Shown: piece by piece, positions 17,531-26,294 of the stretch | Numbering within the stretch: the first letter of the stretch is position 1 | Layout of the letters: the number at the start of each line of letters is the position of its first letter | NCBI GenBank assembly: GCA_007695095.1 | Contig: REEL01000096.1 | Span: 1 to 43,033 of the forward strand | Length of the DNA: 43,033 bases | Direction of reading: 5' to 3' | From: Chitinophagaceae bacterium | Lineage (GTDB): Bacteria > Bacteroidota > Bacteroidia > Chitinophagales > REEL01 | Notes under the pieces: generated by a model | Database searches by the model: none | What the model saw: the letters and a program-made list of their open reading frames with translations, nothing else | What the model was told of the DNA's origin: nothing | Made by a program: the position numbers and the translations under genes

Positions 17531-20164
17531 TTACATATTTGATAAAGACTCGGTGATAGCTTTTAATTTTTCTTCACTATCTGACAATTTTTTCTTTTCA
17601 AGTTCAATAACCTTTGCAGGAGCATTTTGAACGAACTGTTCATTTTTCAGTTTCTTTTGAATACTTAGTATGAAACGTTCAGCATGAGCTTTTTCTTTTA
17701 AAAGTTTCTCTTTTATTTCATCTAAATTCAAAGTCTGCTCAGTAATTATGTAAAAAGTGTTTTTACCGGAGACAAAAGAAGGGGCTCCCTGCACTTCTTC
17801 CTTTCCTTCTGTAAAGTCGTTTATACCACTCAGCTTCATGATAGTTTGCTGAAACTTTTTTATACTGCTAAAGTCATTACAAAGAGCTACGCAAGAAACT
17901 TTGTCTGTCTTTTTAAGCTTTAACTGAATTTTGATTTCCCGTATACCGGTAATAATTTTTTTAACTTCTTCTCCGGCCTCGGTTAGCTCACTGTCAAATT
18001 TTTCTATAGCCGAATATTTTTGTTTACAGATACTGTCTTCAGCTTGTCTTTCTCTTAGTTGCTGCCATATTTCTTCTGTAATAAAAGGCATAAAAGGATG
18101 CAGTATAAGCGTAATTTTTTCATAAATTTCAATTACTTTCTGATGTGTTTTGCTGTCAATTTTTTCTCCGTAAGGAGGTTTGATCATTTCCAGATACCAG
18201 GAACAAAAATCATCCCAAACAAAATTATAAAGGCTCATCAAAGCTTCAAAAAGCCGGTATTGCTCAAAAGAGTTTTCAATCTCCTGAGTAACCTTTTGTA
18301 ATTTTGCCTCTATCCAGGCGGTTTCAATTTCTAAAGTAGACTCTGCTTTTTCGTCAATTTCCCAGTTTTTAATCAGTTTTAAGGCATTCCAAAGTTTATT
18401 TGTGAAATTTCTGCCTTGCTCACATCTTTTTTCATCAAAAAGTAAATCATTGCCTGCCGGGGCACTCATCATCATCCCGACACGGGTACCGTCAGCGCCA
18501 AATGATTCTATTAAGTCCAGCGGATCGGGAGAGTTACCAAGAGATTTTGACATTTTACGTCTTTTTTTATCTCTCACCATACCGTGGAAATAAACATCTT
18601 TGAAAGGAATTTGATTTTTAAATTCAAGACCTGCCATAATCATTCTTGCCACCCAAAAGAACATAATGTCCCAGCCGGTAACTAATACATTGGTGGGATA
18701 GTAGTAATTAAACTCTTCTGTGTTTTTACTGTCAAAACCGTCAAAAACTGAAATAGGCCATAACCAAGAAGAAAACCAGGTGTCAACTACGTCCTCATCC
18801 TGCTTTAAATCCTCAGCCGTTAAGCTGCTGTTTCCGGATTTCTTTCTGGCTAATTCTAAAGCTGCTTCTTTCGTTTCTGCAACCACATACTCTGAACCAT
18901 TATAAAAATAAGCCGGTATTCGCTGTCCCCACCACAATTGACGCGAAATACACCAATCTTTGATGTTTTCCATCCAGTGTTTGTAAGTGTTTTTAAATTT
19001 TGGAGGAAAAAAGCGAATTTCATCTTCCATTACTTTTTTAAGTGCCGGATCAGCCAGTTTTTTCATATCTAAAAACCATTGCTCAGTCAGGCGGGGTTCA
19101 ATGACAGCTTGTGTCCTTTCTGAATACCCTATTTTATTCTGAATGTTTTCAACTTTTTCAAGCAGATTGTTCTCTTCCAGTGCAATGACTATTTCCTTAC
19201 GGGCTTCAAATCTGTTTTTACCGACAAACAAAACGGCTTGTTCATTTAAAACAGCATTTTCATCGAATATATCGATTACCTTAAGGTCATGTTTTTGTCC
19301 TAACTCATAATCATTCGGGTCGTGAGCGGGGGTTACTTTTAAAACACCTGTACCAAATTCAATTTCTACATAGGTATCTGTAATAACCGGTACACGGCGA
19401 TTAACTAAAGGAACAAATACTGTTTTGCCGTGCAAATGTTTGAACCGTTCATCATCCGGATGTACGCAAATGGCAGTGTCACCTAAAAGCGTTTCGGGTC
19501 TGGTTGTAGCTATAGTAACTGTTTCATTAGTTTTGTTACCATCTTCATCAGCTACGATGTAATTTATAAAATAAAGCTTTGAATCTTCTTCTTTGTAAAT
19601 AACTTCCTCATCTGATAAGGCTGTTTTAGCTTCCGGATCCCAGTTCGTCATCCTTTTACCTTTGTAAATCAGGCCTTTGTTGTGCAAATCGATAAACACT
19701 TTTACTACAGACTTGGAAAGATTTTCATCCATTGTAAAACGAGTTCTGCTCCAGTCACAGGAAGCTCCCAGTTTTTTTAACTGTTCAAGAATTATATTGC
19801 CGTAGTTTTCTTTCCATTCGTAAGCATGTTCCAAAAAAGCTTCTCTACCAACCTTTGATTTTGATAAGCCTTTTTCTCTCAGCTGGTGAACAACTTTTGC
19901 CTCAGTAGCGATAGAAGCATGATCTGTACCCGGAACCCAACAAGCATTGTAGCCTAATAAGCGGGCTCTTCTAATCAAAACATCCTGAATGGTATTGTTT
20001 AGCATATGCCCCATATGAAGCCTGCCGGTAACGTTTGGTGGTGGGATGACTATTGTATAGGGAGTTCTTTCATCCGGTTTAGATTCAAAAACCTTTAAGC
20101 TTTCCCAGTGTTTGTACCATTTTTTTTCTAATGAAACGGTATCTAATTGTTTTTTATCAGACAT
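17531..20164 (-). CDS. valS: Valyl-tRNA synthetase
   Basis: The class I aminoacyl-tRNA synthetase charges tRNA-Val in the cytosol. Visible features are PPPNVTGRLHMGHML (HIGH motif), an editing domain with TTRPETLLGDTA, the zinc-free core with TDHASIATE, and the signature KMSKSLGNSPDPLD. The C-terminal 60 residues form a Lys/Glu-rich coiled coil typical of ValRS. I start it at the ATG at 20164 (MSDKKQLDTV), giving about 877 aa. The longer frame begins with a TTG at 20185 that overlaps a consensus -7 box (TATCTTTG on the minus strand, 20190-20183). DUF2141 follows 6 bases downstream. Confidence 0.96.
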   Translation of the reverse strand: MSDKKQLDTVSLEKKWYKHWESLKVFESKPDERTPYTIVIPPPNVTGRLHMGHMLNNTIQDVLIRRARLLGYNACWVPGTDHASIATEAKVVHQLREKGLSKSKVGREAFLEHAYEWKENYGNIILEQLKKLGASCDWSRTRFTMDENLSKSVVKVFIDLHNKGLIYKGKRMTNWDPEAKTALSDEEVIYKEEDSKLYFINYIVADEDGNKTNETVTIATTRPETLLGDTAICVHPDDERFKHLHGKTVFVPLVNRRVPVITDTYVEIEFGTGVLKVTPAHDPNDYELGQKHDLKVIDIFDENAVLNEQAVLFVGKNRFEARKEIVIALEENNLLEKVENIQNKIGYSERTQAVIEPRLTEQWFLDMKKLADPALKKVMEDEIRFFPPKFKNTYKHWMENIKDWCISRQLWWGQRIPAYFYNGSEYVVAETKEAALELARKKSGNSSLTAEDLKQDEDVVDTWFSSWLWPISVFDGFDSKNTEEFNYYYPTNVLVTGWDIMFFWVARMIMAGLEFKNQIPFKDVYFHGMVRDKKRRKMSKSLGNSPDPLDLIESFGADGTRVGMMMSAPAGNDLLFDEKRCEQGRNFTNKLWNALKLIKNWEIDEKAESTLEIETAWIEAKLQKVTQEIENSFEQYRLFEALMSLYNFVWDDFCSWYLEMIKPPYGEKIDSKTHQKVIEIYEKITLILHPFMPFITEEIWQQLRERQAEDSICKQKYSAIEKFDSELTEAGEEVKKIITGIREIKIQLKLKKTDKVSCVALCNDFSSIKKFQQTIMKLSGINDFTEGKEEVQGAPSFVSGKNTFYIITEQTLNLDEIKEKLLKEKAHAERFILSIQKKLKNEQFVQNAPAKVIELEKKKLSDSEEKLKAITESLSNM

Positions 20165-20182
20165 AGAAGTTTTTTTGCATTG

Positions 20183-20190
20183 CAAAGATA
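20183..20190 (-). promoter_or_regulatory. Candidate -7 box of the valS promoter
   Basis: The minus strand reads TATCTTTG, matching TAnnTTTG exactly, about 19 bases before the ATG at 20164. The expected upstream TTTG is not exact (CTTAAAG lies near the right distance). A start site near 20178 would leave a short leader, as is common in Bacteroidota. Confidence 0.5.
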
Positions 20191-20310
20191 GTTTTTTGAA
20201 TTTATCTTTAAGCGATTTAAAGATTAGCTTTCTGAATAAAAATGATATTATTTTAATCGGGGAAAGTATAATTTAATTATGCCGTTTCTTGTTTCACAAA
20301 GCTTTTAAAT

Positions 20311-20345
20311 AAAAAAAGCCTGCATTTAAAAAAAATACAGGCTTT
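20311..20345 (-). terminator. Intrinsic terminator of the 51-aa minus-strand gene
   Basis: Stem AAAGCCTG (20315-20322) pairs with CAGGCTTT (20338-20345). Read on the minus strand, the hairpin is followed by a run of seven Ts. It lies 34 bases after the stop codon of the small gene at 20379-20534, which supports that gene as a real transcript. Confidence 0.75.
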
Positions 20346-20378
20346 GAAGAGGTCTAAGCAAATGAGTGCCGGCTATTG

Positions 20379-20534
20379 TTATAATTCGTATAAATCCTGA
20401 TCAAGGTATCCTTTGATTCTTTTCTTTTTGTATTTATTTTTCATGGCTTTACGCCTTTTTATTTTAAATGAGTTGTCATCCTCGAAATCCTCATTTTTTT
20501 TATTGTTAAAGTTATTTTGCTTGCTTTTTTTCAT
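20379..20534 (-). CDS. 51-aa lysine-rich basic protein
   Basis: The frame encodes 51 residues: a Lys/Asn-rich head, a short acidic patch (NEDFEDD), then a strongly basic segment (KIKRRKAMKNKYKKKRIKGY) and a tail LDQDLYEL. The charge suggests nucleic acid or ribosome binding, but I recognise no family. Support comes from the terminator just downstream on the same strand, the absence of any overlapping gene, and a well-formed charged pattern. It sits between valS and the CDF transporter and is probably its own unit. A second ATG at 20544 opens a frame that stops after ten codons and is not used. Confidence 0.6.
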   Translation of the reverse strand: MKKSKQNNFNNKKNEDFEDDNSFKIKRRKAMKNKYKKKRIKGYLDQDLYEL

Positions 20535-20664
20535 CTTTTTTCATTTTAATTTTTAATTAATTATTTGTTTATAGACATTCTAAATTCTTTTCAATCTGCG
20601 CATATATATCCGGAAAAGATTTAAATTTACCTTTACATATTGCTTTTACGTCTAAAAAATAATC

Positions 20665-21678
20665 GTGTTTCAAAATAAAAACACTAATTCTAAAGATTTC
20701 CAATATAATGAAAAGATTAAGTATCTTAGGATAGTCTTAGTTGTTGGTTTTTTTTTGATGTTGGTAAAGTTTACCGCCTACTTCTTAACAAACTCAAATG
20801 CAATTCTGACAGATGCTTTAGAGACGATCATTAATATCTCTACCAGTATTTTTGCTTTGTACTCCATTTATCTTTCTGCAAAACCCAAAGACAAGGATCA
20901 TCCCTATGGTCATGGGAAAATTGAATTCTTTTCGTCCGGTTTTGAAGGTTTTTTAATCACATTTACAGGCTTAGCTATGATAGCAAAAGCTATTTATTCA
21001 TTTTTTCATCCTCATGAATTAGCTAATTTTGAAATTGGTATCTTAATTACTGCCGGAGCCGGAATGGTTAATTTTTTTATGGGTAGAATGTTGGTTAAAC
21101 ACGGGAAAAGACTCAATTCTATCGTGTTGATTGCAGATGGTAAACACTTACTTACAGATACTATTTCTAGTGTAGGCCTTGTTCTGGGTTTAATTATAAT
21201 TTGGGCAACAGGTCTTTATTGGTTAGATAATGTTTTGACAATAATTCTCGGAATATTGATTATGTATACCGGCTTTCAATTGCTGAGAAACGCCTATGGC
21301 GGACTTATGGATGAAGCTGACGAGGAAATGCTAAAAAATATTTCTAATGTCTTAAATGAAAACCGAAAAGAAAAGTGGATAGATATTCATAACCTGAGAA
21401 TCCTTCGGTTTGGTTCAAAGCTGCATGTTGATTGCCATATCACCATGCCTTATTATGACGATTTAAAAACAATACATCATGAAATTGATGAATTAGAGTC
21501 AATAGTTTCCGGAAAAATCTCAGAAGATGTAGAATTGTTTGTTCATGCAGAACCTTGCAGTGAAAATTCATGCCCTCATTGCTTAATTAAAGATTGCCCG
21601 GTGCGTAAACACAAATTTGAGAAAAAAATTGAGTGGGGCTCAGAAAATCTAACACAATTAAATAAGCATAAGCTTTAA
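20665..21678 (+). CDS. Cation diffusion facilitator family metal exporter
   Basis: The 337-aa inner-membrane antiporter has six predicted helices and a cytosolic C-terminal domain. The family motifs are visible: LTDALETIIN in TM2, HPYGHGKIEFF in the loop, and ADGKHLLTD in TM5, where His and Asp (HxxxD) form the transport site. In TM2 the usual second Asp of DxxxD is replaced (D-A-L-E-T), so the site differs from FieF. The tail after the CDF domain carries a Cys-rich segment (PCSENSCPHCLIKDCPVRKH) with four Cys and two His, a plausible regulatory metal site. It starts with GTG. Substrate could be Zn, Fe, Co or Mn. No neighbour points to one. Confidence 0.9.
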   Translation: MFQNKNTNSKDFQYNEKIKYLRIVLVVGFFLMLVKFTAYFLTNSNAILTDALETIINISTSIFALYSIYLSAKPKDKDHPYGHGKIEFFSSGFEGFLITFTGLAMIAKAIYSFFHPHELANFEIGILITAGAGMVNFFMGRMLVKHGKRLNSIVLIADGKHLLTDTISSVGLVLGLIIIWATGLYWLDNVLTIILGILIMYTGFQLLRNAYGGLMDEADEEMLKNISNVLNENRKEKWIDIHNLRILRFGSKLHVDCHITMPYYDDLKTIHHEIDELESIVSGKISEDVELFVHAEPCSENSCPHCLIKDCPVRKHKFEKKIEWGSENLTQLNKHKL

Positions 21679-21872
21679 TGTAAGTAATAATTGAAATTGA
21701 GCTTATTCAAGTAATATTTCGAGTGTTTTTTTACTGGTTTTAACACATGTATATGCTGAATATTAATGTTTAATTAAGTTGTTGTTAATAAAATGTAAAA
21801 AAATAATTAACTTTTTTTCAGACTAATTATATAGAAATCCGTATTTTTATATTCAAACTAAAGTAAGAAATT

Positions 21873-24029
21873 ATGAAAAAAATCTACTTCTTTTCCTCCG
21901 TTATTTTAACCTTCATTTTTGCTTGTTCCCAAAGCTTACAAGCCCAAAATGTGGGTGTCGGGACTACGAGTCCTGCTTCTAAACTATCAGTAGAGGGTGG
22001 TCTTTCAATAGGCTCTTCCTATGCTGATACTTACGCATCTCCTGTAAACGGTGCAATTATACAGGGAAATGTGGGTATCGGGCTTCACAACCCTACACAA
22101 CGATTACACGTTAGCGGGAATGCTCGTTTTAATGATTATATAGGTGTGAACGTAAATCCTAATACATCTTACAGAATTTATGCCTATAACTCAGCCAATA
22201 ATTATGCTCGCCTGGCAAGCAATAATTACGGTGTTTATGCGAAAGGCACAGATGCTGCAATATGGGGTTGGAATGATACGCAGAATGGTTTTGCAATTCG
22301 TGCTCAGCAAACTTCTTCCGGATATGGAATATATTCTGATGGTGAGGATAGTCGAAACTATTTCGAAGGAAATATTGGAGCCGGTGTGTTAAATCCTCAA
22401 GCTCAACTACATGTGAATGGAACTGTTCGCTTAGAAGGCTTAAATTTATCTACTGCTTCTCAGGCATTAATGATAGATGGTAGTGGTAATTTATCCCGCA
22501 GGAATTTGAATATTAATGATTGGGATGCAGCTTACGGCTGGGGAGATCATTCAACACAAGGTTATTTAGATGAGGAAGTTGACCCAAGTTGGAATGGTGC
22601 AATAACTCCAACAGGAATTATTCACAGAACAGGTAATGTGGGTATAGGTTTAAACGATCCGGTTGCAAAGCTTCAGCTGCGTGATGGAAGCGGTCAAAAT
22701 TTAATTTTAGAAAACTTTACTACTTCAACAGGTGCTTTTGTCGGACAATATTTCAAGGTACATACAGTAAATAGTTCAGGAAACAGAAAAGGAGCTATAT
22801 TTTATGAACGCAGAGGAAGTTTTGGTAGAGGTAGCCTGCATTTTGCAACAAATAATGCCGGAGACAATGCAAATGCTACTTTAAGCGATGCCAGAATGAC
22901 TATAGATATGAATGGGAATGTGGGTGTGGGAACTACCTCACCCGGAGCTTTATTTGAAGTCAGAACTTTAGGTCCCGGTGTAATAGCAAACTTTAACGCA
23001 TACAATAATTCCAACCCCAGCGTAGTGATTGAAGCTGAAAGTGGCGCACCGGGCTATGGAGTTGTCAGAATGAGAAATGCAGCAGATAATACAGACAGGG
23101 TTGTATTTGCGGCAAACTCAAATTCATTTATCCATCCGGATGCCGGTAATTTTGGAGTAGGTCTTACAAATCCTTCTGAAAGATTACATGTGAATGAAAA
23201 TGTGAGAATTGACGGTAATGGTATAGCTTTAAATTCGAGTAATAAAGCTAATGCTAACATTATTTTAGGTGAGAATTCATTAGTGGGAAGAATAGGATTT
23301 AAAAATGTCGCGGGAACGGGTTTTATAGATGATGTTTATGAACCAATGATTTATGCATTGCATTCAGGGACCGTTAGTGGCAGTGGAAGTTCATCTTTGG
23401 TAATGCAGGCCGGCGGAACATCTCATTCAAATAGAAATATTTATATGAGAACATCAAATCAAACAAGACTTTATATCGACGATGGAGGAAATGTAGGAAT
23501 CGGAACAACAAACCCTCAGGCACTTTTACACCTTAACGGAGATATGGCAGTTCCCTGGAATTTTGTTTTGAATCATCAAAATGATGCTTTTGGTGCTAAT
23601 TCTTCGAGACCTATATTGAAGAAAGGGTGGACTTCACCAACAAGTGATTTTTTATATTTTGGTGCTACCGGAAATACAGACAATAGTATTCAGGCAGCTA
23701 TGTTTATGTCTCGTTTTCAAGGTATTTCTTTTGGAAAAGGGCATAATAACGGAGATCAGTTAAGTCAGACTCACCTTACAATTAAAGAAGATGGTGATGT
23801 GACTATGCATGATAATTGGTTGGAAGATGGTTATTTGAAGCATAATGACTGCTTTTGGTCTGAAAATCTTGGTCATAGTGCTCCTTCAAGTTATGAATTG
23901 CCCGGAGACAGTGGAAGGCAAACGGAGTTTATTTGCCCTGATGGATACTATATGACCGGCACAAGAGCAAGAGTAAATAGCAATAAAGATCGTATGATGT
24001 CTATTCAAATAAGATGTTGCAGATTCTAA
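21873..24029 (+). CDS. Exported fiber-like protein with repeated NVGIGTTxP motifs
   Basis: The 718-aa protein has a signal peptide ending near QAQ (about residue 25). It then carries at least seven copies of a [GN]VG[IV]G-x(2)-[NTS]P-x(3)-LHV[NS]G unit, for example NVGIGTTNPQALLHLNG and NVGIGLHNPTQRLHVSG. These are spaced irregularly between beta-rich stretches and resemble phage-tail-fiber-like trimeric shafts. Unlike its relative at 37293, it has no S74 autocleavage domain. It ends instead in a small Cys-containing module (EFICPDGYYMTGTRAR ... IQIRCCRF) that could be a disulfide-stabilised adhesive or cap domain. The two proteins share a GAIxFER...LHFAT...RMTI segment. A surface adhesin or structural fiber is likely. 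A strong terminator lies 20-50 bases downstream. Confidence 0.82.
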   Translation: MKKIYFFSSVILTFIFACSQSLQAQNVGVGTTSPASKLSVEGGLSIGSSYADTYASPVNGAIIQGNVGIGLHNPTQRLHVSGNARFNDYIGVNVNPNTSYRIYAYNSANNYARLASNNYGVYAKGTDAAIWGWNDTQNGFAIRAQQTSSGYGIYSDGEDSRNYFEGNIGAGVLNPQAQLHVNGTVRLEGLNLSTASQALMIDGSGNLSRRNLNINDWDAAYGWGDHSTQGYLDEEVDPSWNGAITPTGIIHRTGNVGIGLNDPVAKLQLRDGSGQNLILENFTTSTGAFVGQYFKVHTVNSSGNRKGAIFYERRGSFGRGSLHFATNNAGDNANATLSDARMTIDMNGNVGVGTTSPGALFEVRTLGPGVIANFNAYNNSNPSVVIEAESGAPGYGVVRMRNAADNTDRVVFAANSNSFIHPDAGNFGVGLTNPSERLHVNENVRIDGNGIALNSSNKANANIILGENSLVGRIGFKNVAGTGFIDDVYEPMIYALHSGTVSGSGSSSLVMQAGGTSHSNRNIYMRTSNQTRLYIDDGGNVGIGTTNPQALLHLNGDMAVPWNFVLNHQNDAFGANSSRPILKKGWTSPTSDFLYFGATGNTDNSIQAAMFMSRFQGISFGKGHNNGDQLSQTHLTIKEDGDVTMHDNWLEDGYLKHNDCFWSENLGHSAPSSYELPGDSGRQTEFICPDGYYMTGTRARVNSNKDRMMSIQIRCCRF

Positions 24030-24050
24030 CGGCTTGAAAATTTAATTTTA

Positions 24051-24084
24051 AAGGGAAGGTAGGTTACTGCCTTCCCTTTTTTAT
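24051..24084 (+). terminator. Intrinsic terminator after the fiber-like gene
   Basis: AAGGGAAGG pairs with CCTTCCCTT around a 9-base loop and is followed by a run of Ts. It separates the fiber gene from the metabolic run that starts at 24101. Confidence 0.85.
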
Positions 24085-24100
24085 TTTTGCTTAAAAAAAA

Positions 24101-25282
24101 GTGAAAGAACCTAAACATTTATCTCAAAAGCTGGAGGGTAGAAAGTCTTTAAATCTTTTGAGAAAACTTTCTGTAAATGATGCTTCTATTGACTTTTGTT
24201 CCAACGACTATCTGGGTTTAGCGAAATCTGTTTTTTTTCAAAAACTTTGTCAGAAGAATTATGAAAAATTAATTCAAACCGATTCAATAAAGCACATAAA
24301 TGGTTCTTCAGGCTCACGGCTAATCAGCGGAAATAATACTTTAATTGAAGATTTAGAAAAGCAGATAGCAGACTTTCACAACAATGAAGAGGCCTTAGTT
24401 TTCAATTCGGGTTATACGGCTAATCTTGCTGTTTTATCATCTGTTCCAAAAAGAAATGATATCATACTGTATGATGAATTAATACACGCCTCATTAAGAG
24501 ACGGTCTGAAGCTTTCTAAAGCCTTTTCGGCCGGCTTTAAACATAACAGCATAGAGGAGGTTGAAAAACTCATAAATGAGCATGCCGGTAAAAAAGAAAA
24601 CATTTACATTGTTTTGGAAGCAGTCTATTCTATGGATGGAAAAATAACAGATTTGCACTCTTTCGTACAATTGAAAAATAAGTTTAGTAATGTTTTTATA
24701 ATACTCGATGAAGCACATTCTGTTGGTGTAATCGGTGAAAAAGGGGAGGGGCTTTCTGCTTCATTGAATTTACAAAATGAAGTTTTTATTTGCATCTACA
24801 CTTATGGAAAAGCTTTTGGTTTATACGGTGCATCTGTTGTTTGTTCGCGTTTAACAAAAGCCTATTTAATAAATTTTGCCAGACCACTCATCTATTCAAC
24901 TGCTTTACCAATTTATAGCATTATATCCTTGAAAACTGCTTATGACAAAATGTCACAACTTAATAATAGAAGATTAAAAATCAGTCACTTGCAAGAGTTA
25001 TTTGTTAAGATGTTACAAGTTTATAAAAGCCACTTATTAAATGATGGTGAACACCCGATTCAGGGGATAAAGTTGTCAGGGAGTTCAAAAGTTTTTGAGT
25101 TGGCAGCTTATTTAAGGTCCCAAAATTTAAATGTAAAAGCAATCGTTTTTCCAACTGTCCCCCGAAATATGGAGTTGATTAGAATCACTTTTCATTATTA
25201 TAATTCCAAAAAAGAAGTTTTGCATCTTGCGGAAAGTTTGGAAAAATATTTAAAAAAATACCATGCCGAATCCAGCTCCTGA
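24101..25282 (+). CDS. bioF: BioF-like alpha-oxoamine synthase (8-amino-7-oxononanoate synthase family)
   Basis: The PLP enzyme of 393 aa joins an acyl thioester to an amino acid with loss of CO2; the best-known member makes the biotin precursor from pimeloyl-thioester and alanine. Motifs are FCSNDYLGLA, GSSGSRLISG, DELIHASLRDG, ILDEAHSVGVIG and TYGKAFGLYGA, in which Lys237 is the PLP Schiff-base residue. It begins with GTG. No other bio gene is present, and the last 20 bases overlap the glycosyltransferase gene. A different acyl-CoA condensation, as in lipid or KBL-type chemistry, therefore cannot be excluded. The motif pattern fits BioF best. Confidence 0.8.
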   Translation: MKEPKHLSQKLEGRKSLNLLRKLSVNDASIDFCSNDYLGLAKSVFFQKLCQKNYEKLIQTDSIKHINGSSGSRLISGNNTLIEDLEKQIADFHNNEEALVFNSGYTANLAVLSSVPKRNDIILYDELIHASLRDGLKLSKAFSAGFKHNSIEEVEKLINEHAGKKENIYIVLEAVYSMDGKITDLHSFVQLKNKFSNVFIILDEAHSVGVIGEKGEGLSASLNLQNEVFICIYTYGKAFGLYGASVVCSRLTKAYLINFARPLIYSTALPIYSIISLKTAYDKMSQLNNRRLKISHLQELFVKMLQVYKSHLLNDGEHPIQGIKLSGSSKVFELAAYLRSQNLNVKAIVFPTVPRNMELIRITFHYYNSKKEVLHLAESLEKYLKKYHAESSS

Positions 25283-26276
25283 GATTTCTGTTTTAATGCC
25301 CGTGAAAGATGAATCTTTGTACTTAGAGGATTGCCTCATTAGTATTATAAATCAAAGTTTTGAAAACTGGGAATGCATAGTTATTGATGACAGCTCAATG
25401 GATAATACTCCTGATATTTTAGAAAGCTTCAGCAAAACAGACAAACGAATCAAGTGGTACCGGAATGAAGGCAAGGGAATTATTCCTGCATTGCAAATGG
25501 CTTATAAAAAGAGTACCGGTAAGTTTTTAACCAGAATGGATGGAGATGATTTAATGCCAAAGGAAAAGTTAAAGCTTTTATATCAAAAGTTGATACACTC
25601 TGATGCACAGATATCAACCGGTTTGGTTAAGTATTTTCCGGAAAACGAAATTAATGAAGGTTATCAGAAGTATCAAAATTGGTTAAATGATATTCAGGTA
25701 AGAGATTTGCATTATGAAGAAATCTACAGAGAATGTGTAGTTGCATCGCCAAACTGGCTGATAAGCAGGGAGGATTTTGATGCAGCGGGAGCCTTTTTTA
25801 GCGATATTTACCCGGAAGATTATGAATTAGTGTTTCGCTGGTACAAAAAGCAATTTAAAATAGAGGCTGTTCAAGAGATTACTCACCTTTGGAGAGATCA
25901 TCCCAAAAGAGTTTCCAGAACACATCAACATTATAAAGACCAGCATTTTTTCGATCTAAAATTCCGGTATTTTCTTGAATTAGATTATCGGGAAGATAAG
26001 GAATTAATCCTTTGGGGTGCGGGTTTAAAAGGCAAATTAGGGGCTAAAATTCTGAAGAGAAATAATATAAAATTCAGATGGTGCTGTAATAATGAAAATA
26101 AAGTGGGGCATATTGTAAATGGGGTAAAAATGGAATACTTTGACATAGTTGAAAATCCGATTAAACCCATTCAGATTATTGTTGCTGTTTCACAAAGAAA
26201 TCAGGGAGATTCGATTAGTGAGTATTTTAGCCGATTAGGTTTCCAAAAGATGAAAGATTATTATTTTTTCTGTTAA
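25263..26276 (+). CDS. Family 2 glycosyltransferase with C-terminal Rossmann-like domain
   Basis: The 337-aa protein begins with a GT-A fold: SVLMPVKDESLYLEDCLISI, then IDDSSMDNT and the metal-binding TRMDGDD. It would transfer a sugar from a nucleotide donor. Residues from about 235 on form a separate module starting ELILWGAGLKGKLGAKIL, whose GxGxxG-like pattern suggests a nucleotide-binding Rossmann-type domain. It lacks a membrane segment. The start overlaps the end of the BioF-like gene by 20 bases, so translation is probably coupled. Acceptor and product are unknown. Confidence 0.85.
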   Translation: MPNPAPEISVLMPVKDESLYLEDCLISIINQSFENWECIVIDDSSMDNTPDILESFSKTDKRIKWYRNEGKGIIPALQMAYKKSTGKFLTRMDGDDLMPKEKLKLLYQKLIHSDAQISTGLVKYFPENEINEGYQKYQNWLNDIQVRDLHYEEIYRECVVASPNWLISREDFDAAGAFFSDIYPEDYELVFRWYKKQFKIEAVQEITHLWRDHPKRVSRTHQHYKDQHFFDLKFRYFLELDYREDKELILWGAGLKGKLGAKILKRNNIKFRWCCNNENKVGHIVNGVKMEYFDIVENPIKPIQIIVAVSQRNQGDSISEYFSRLGFQKMKDYYFFC

Positions 26277-26294
26277 AAGCATAACTTTAAACCT

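Noticed and set aside
20165-20185. TTG start adding seven residues to ValRS
   Set aside because: The codon overlaps a consensus -7 box, and the ATG at 20164 gives a normal ValRS N-terminus.
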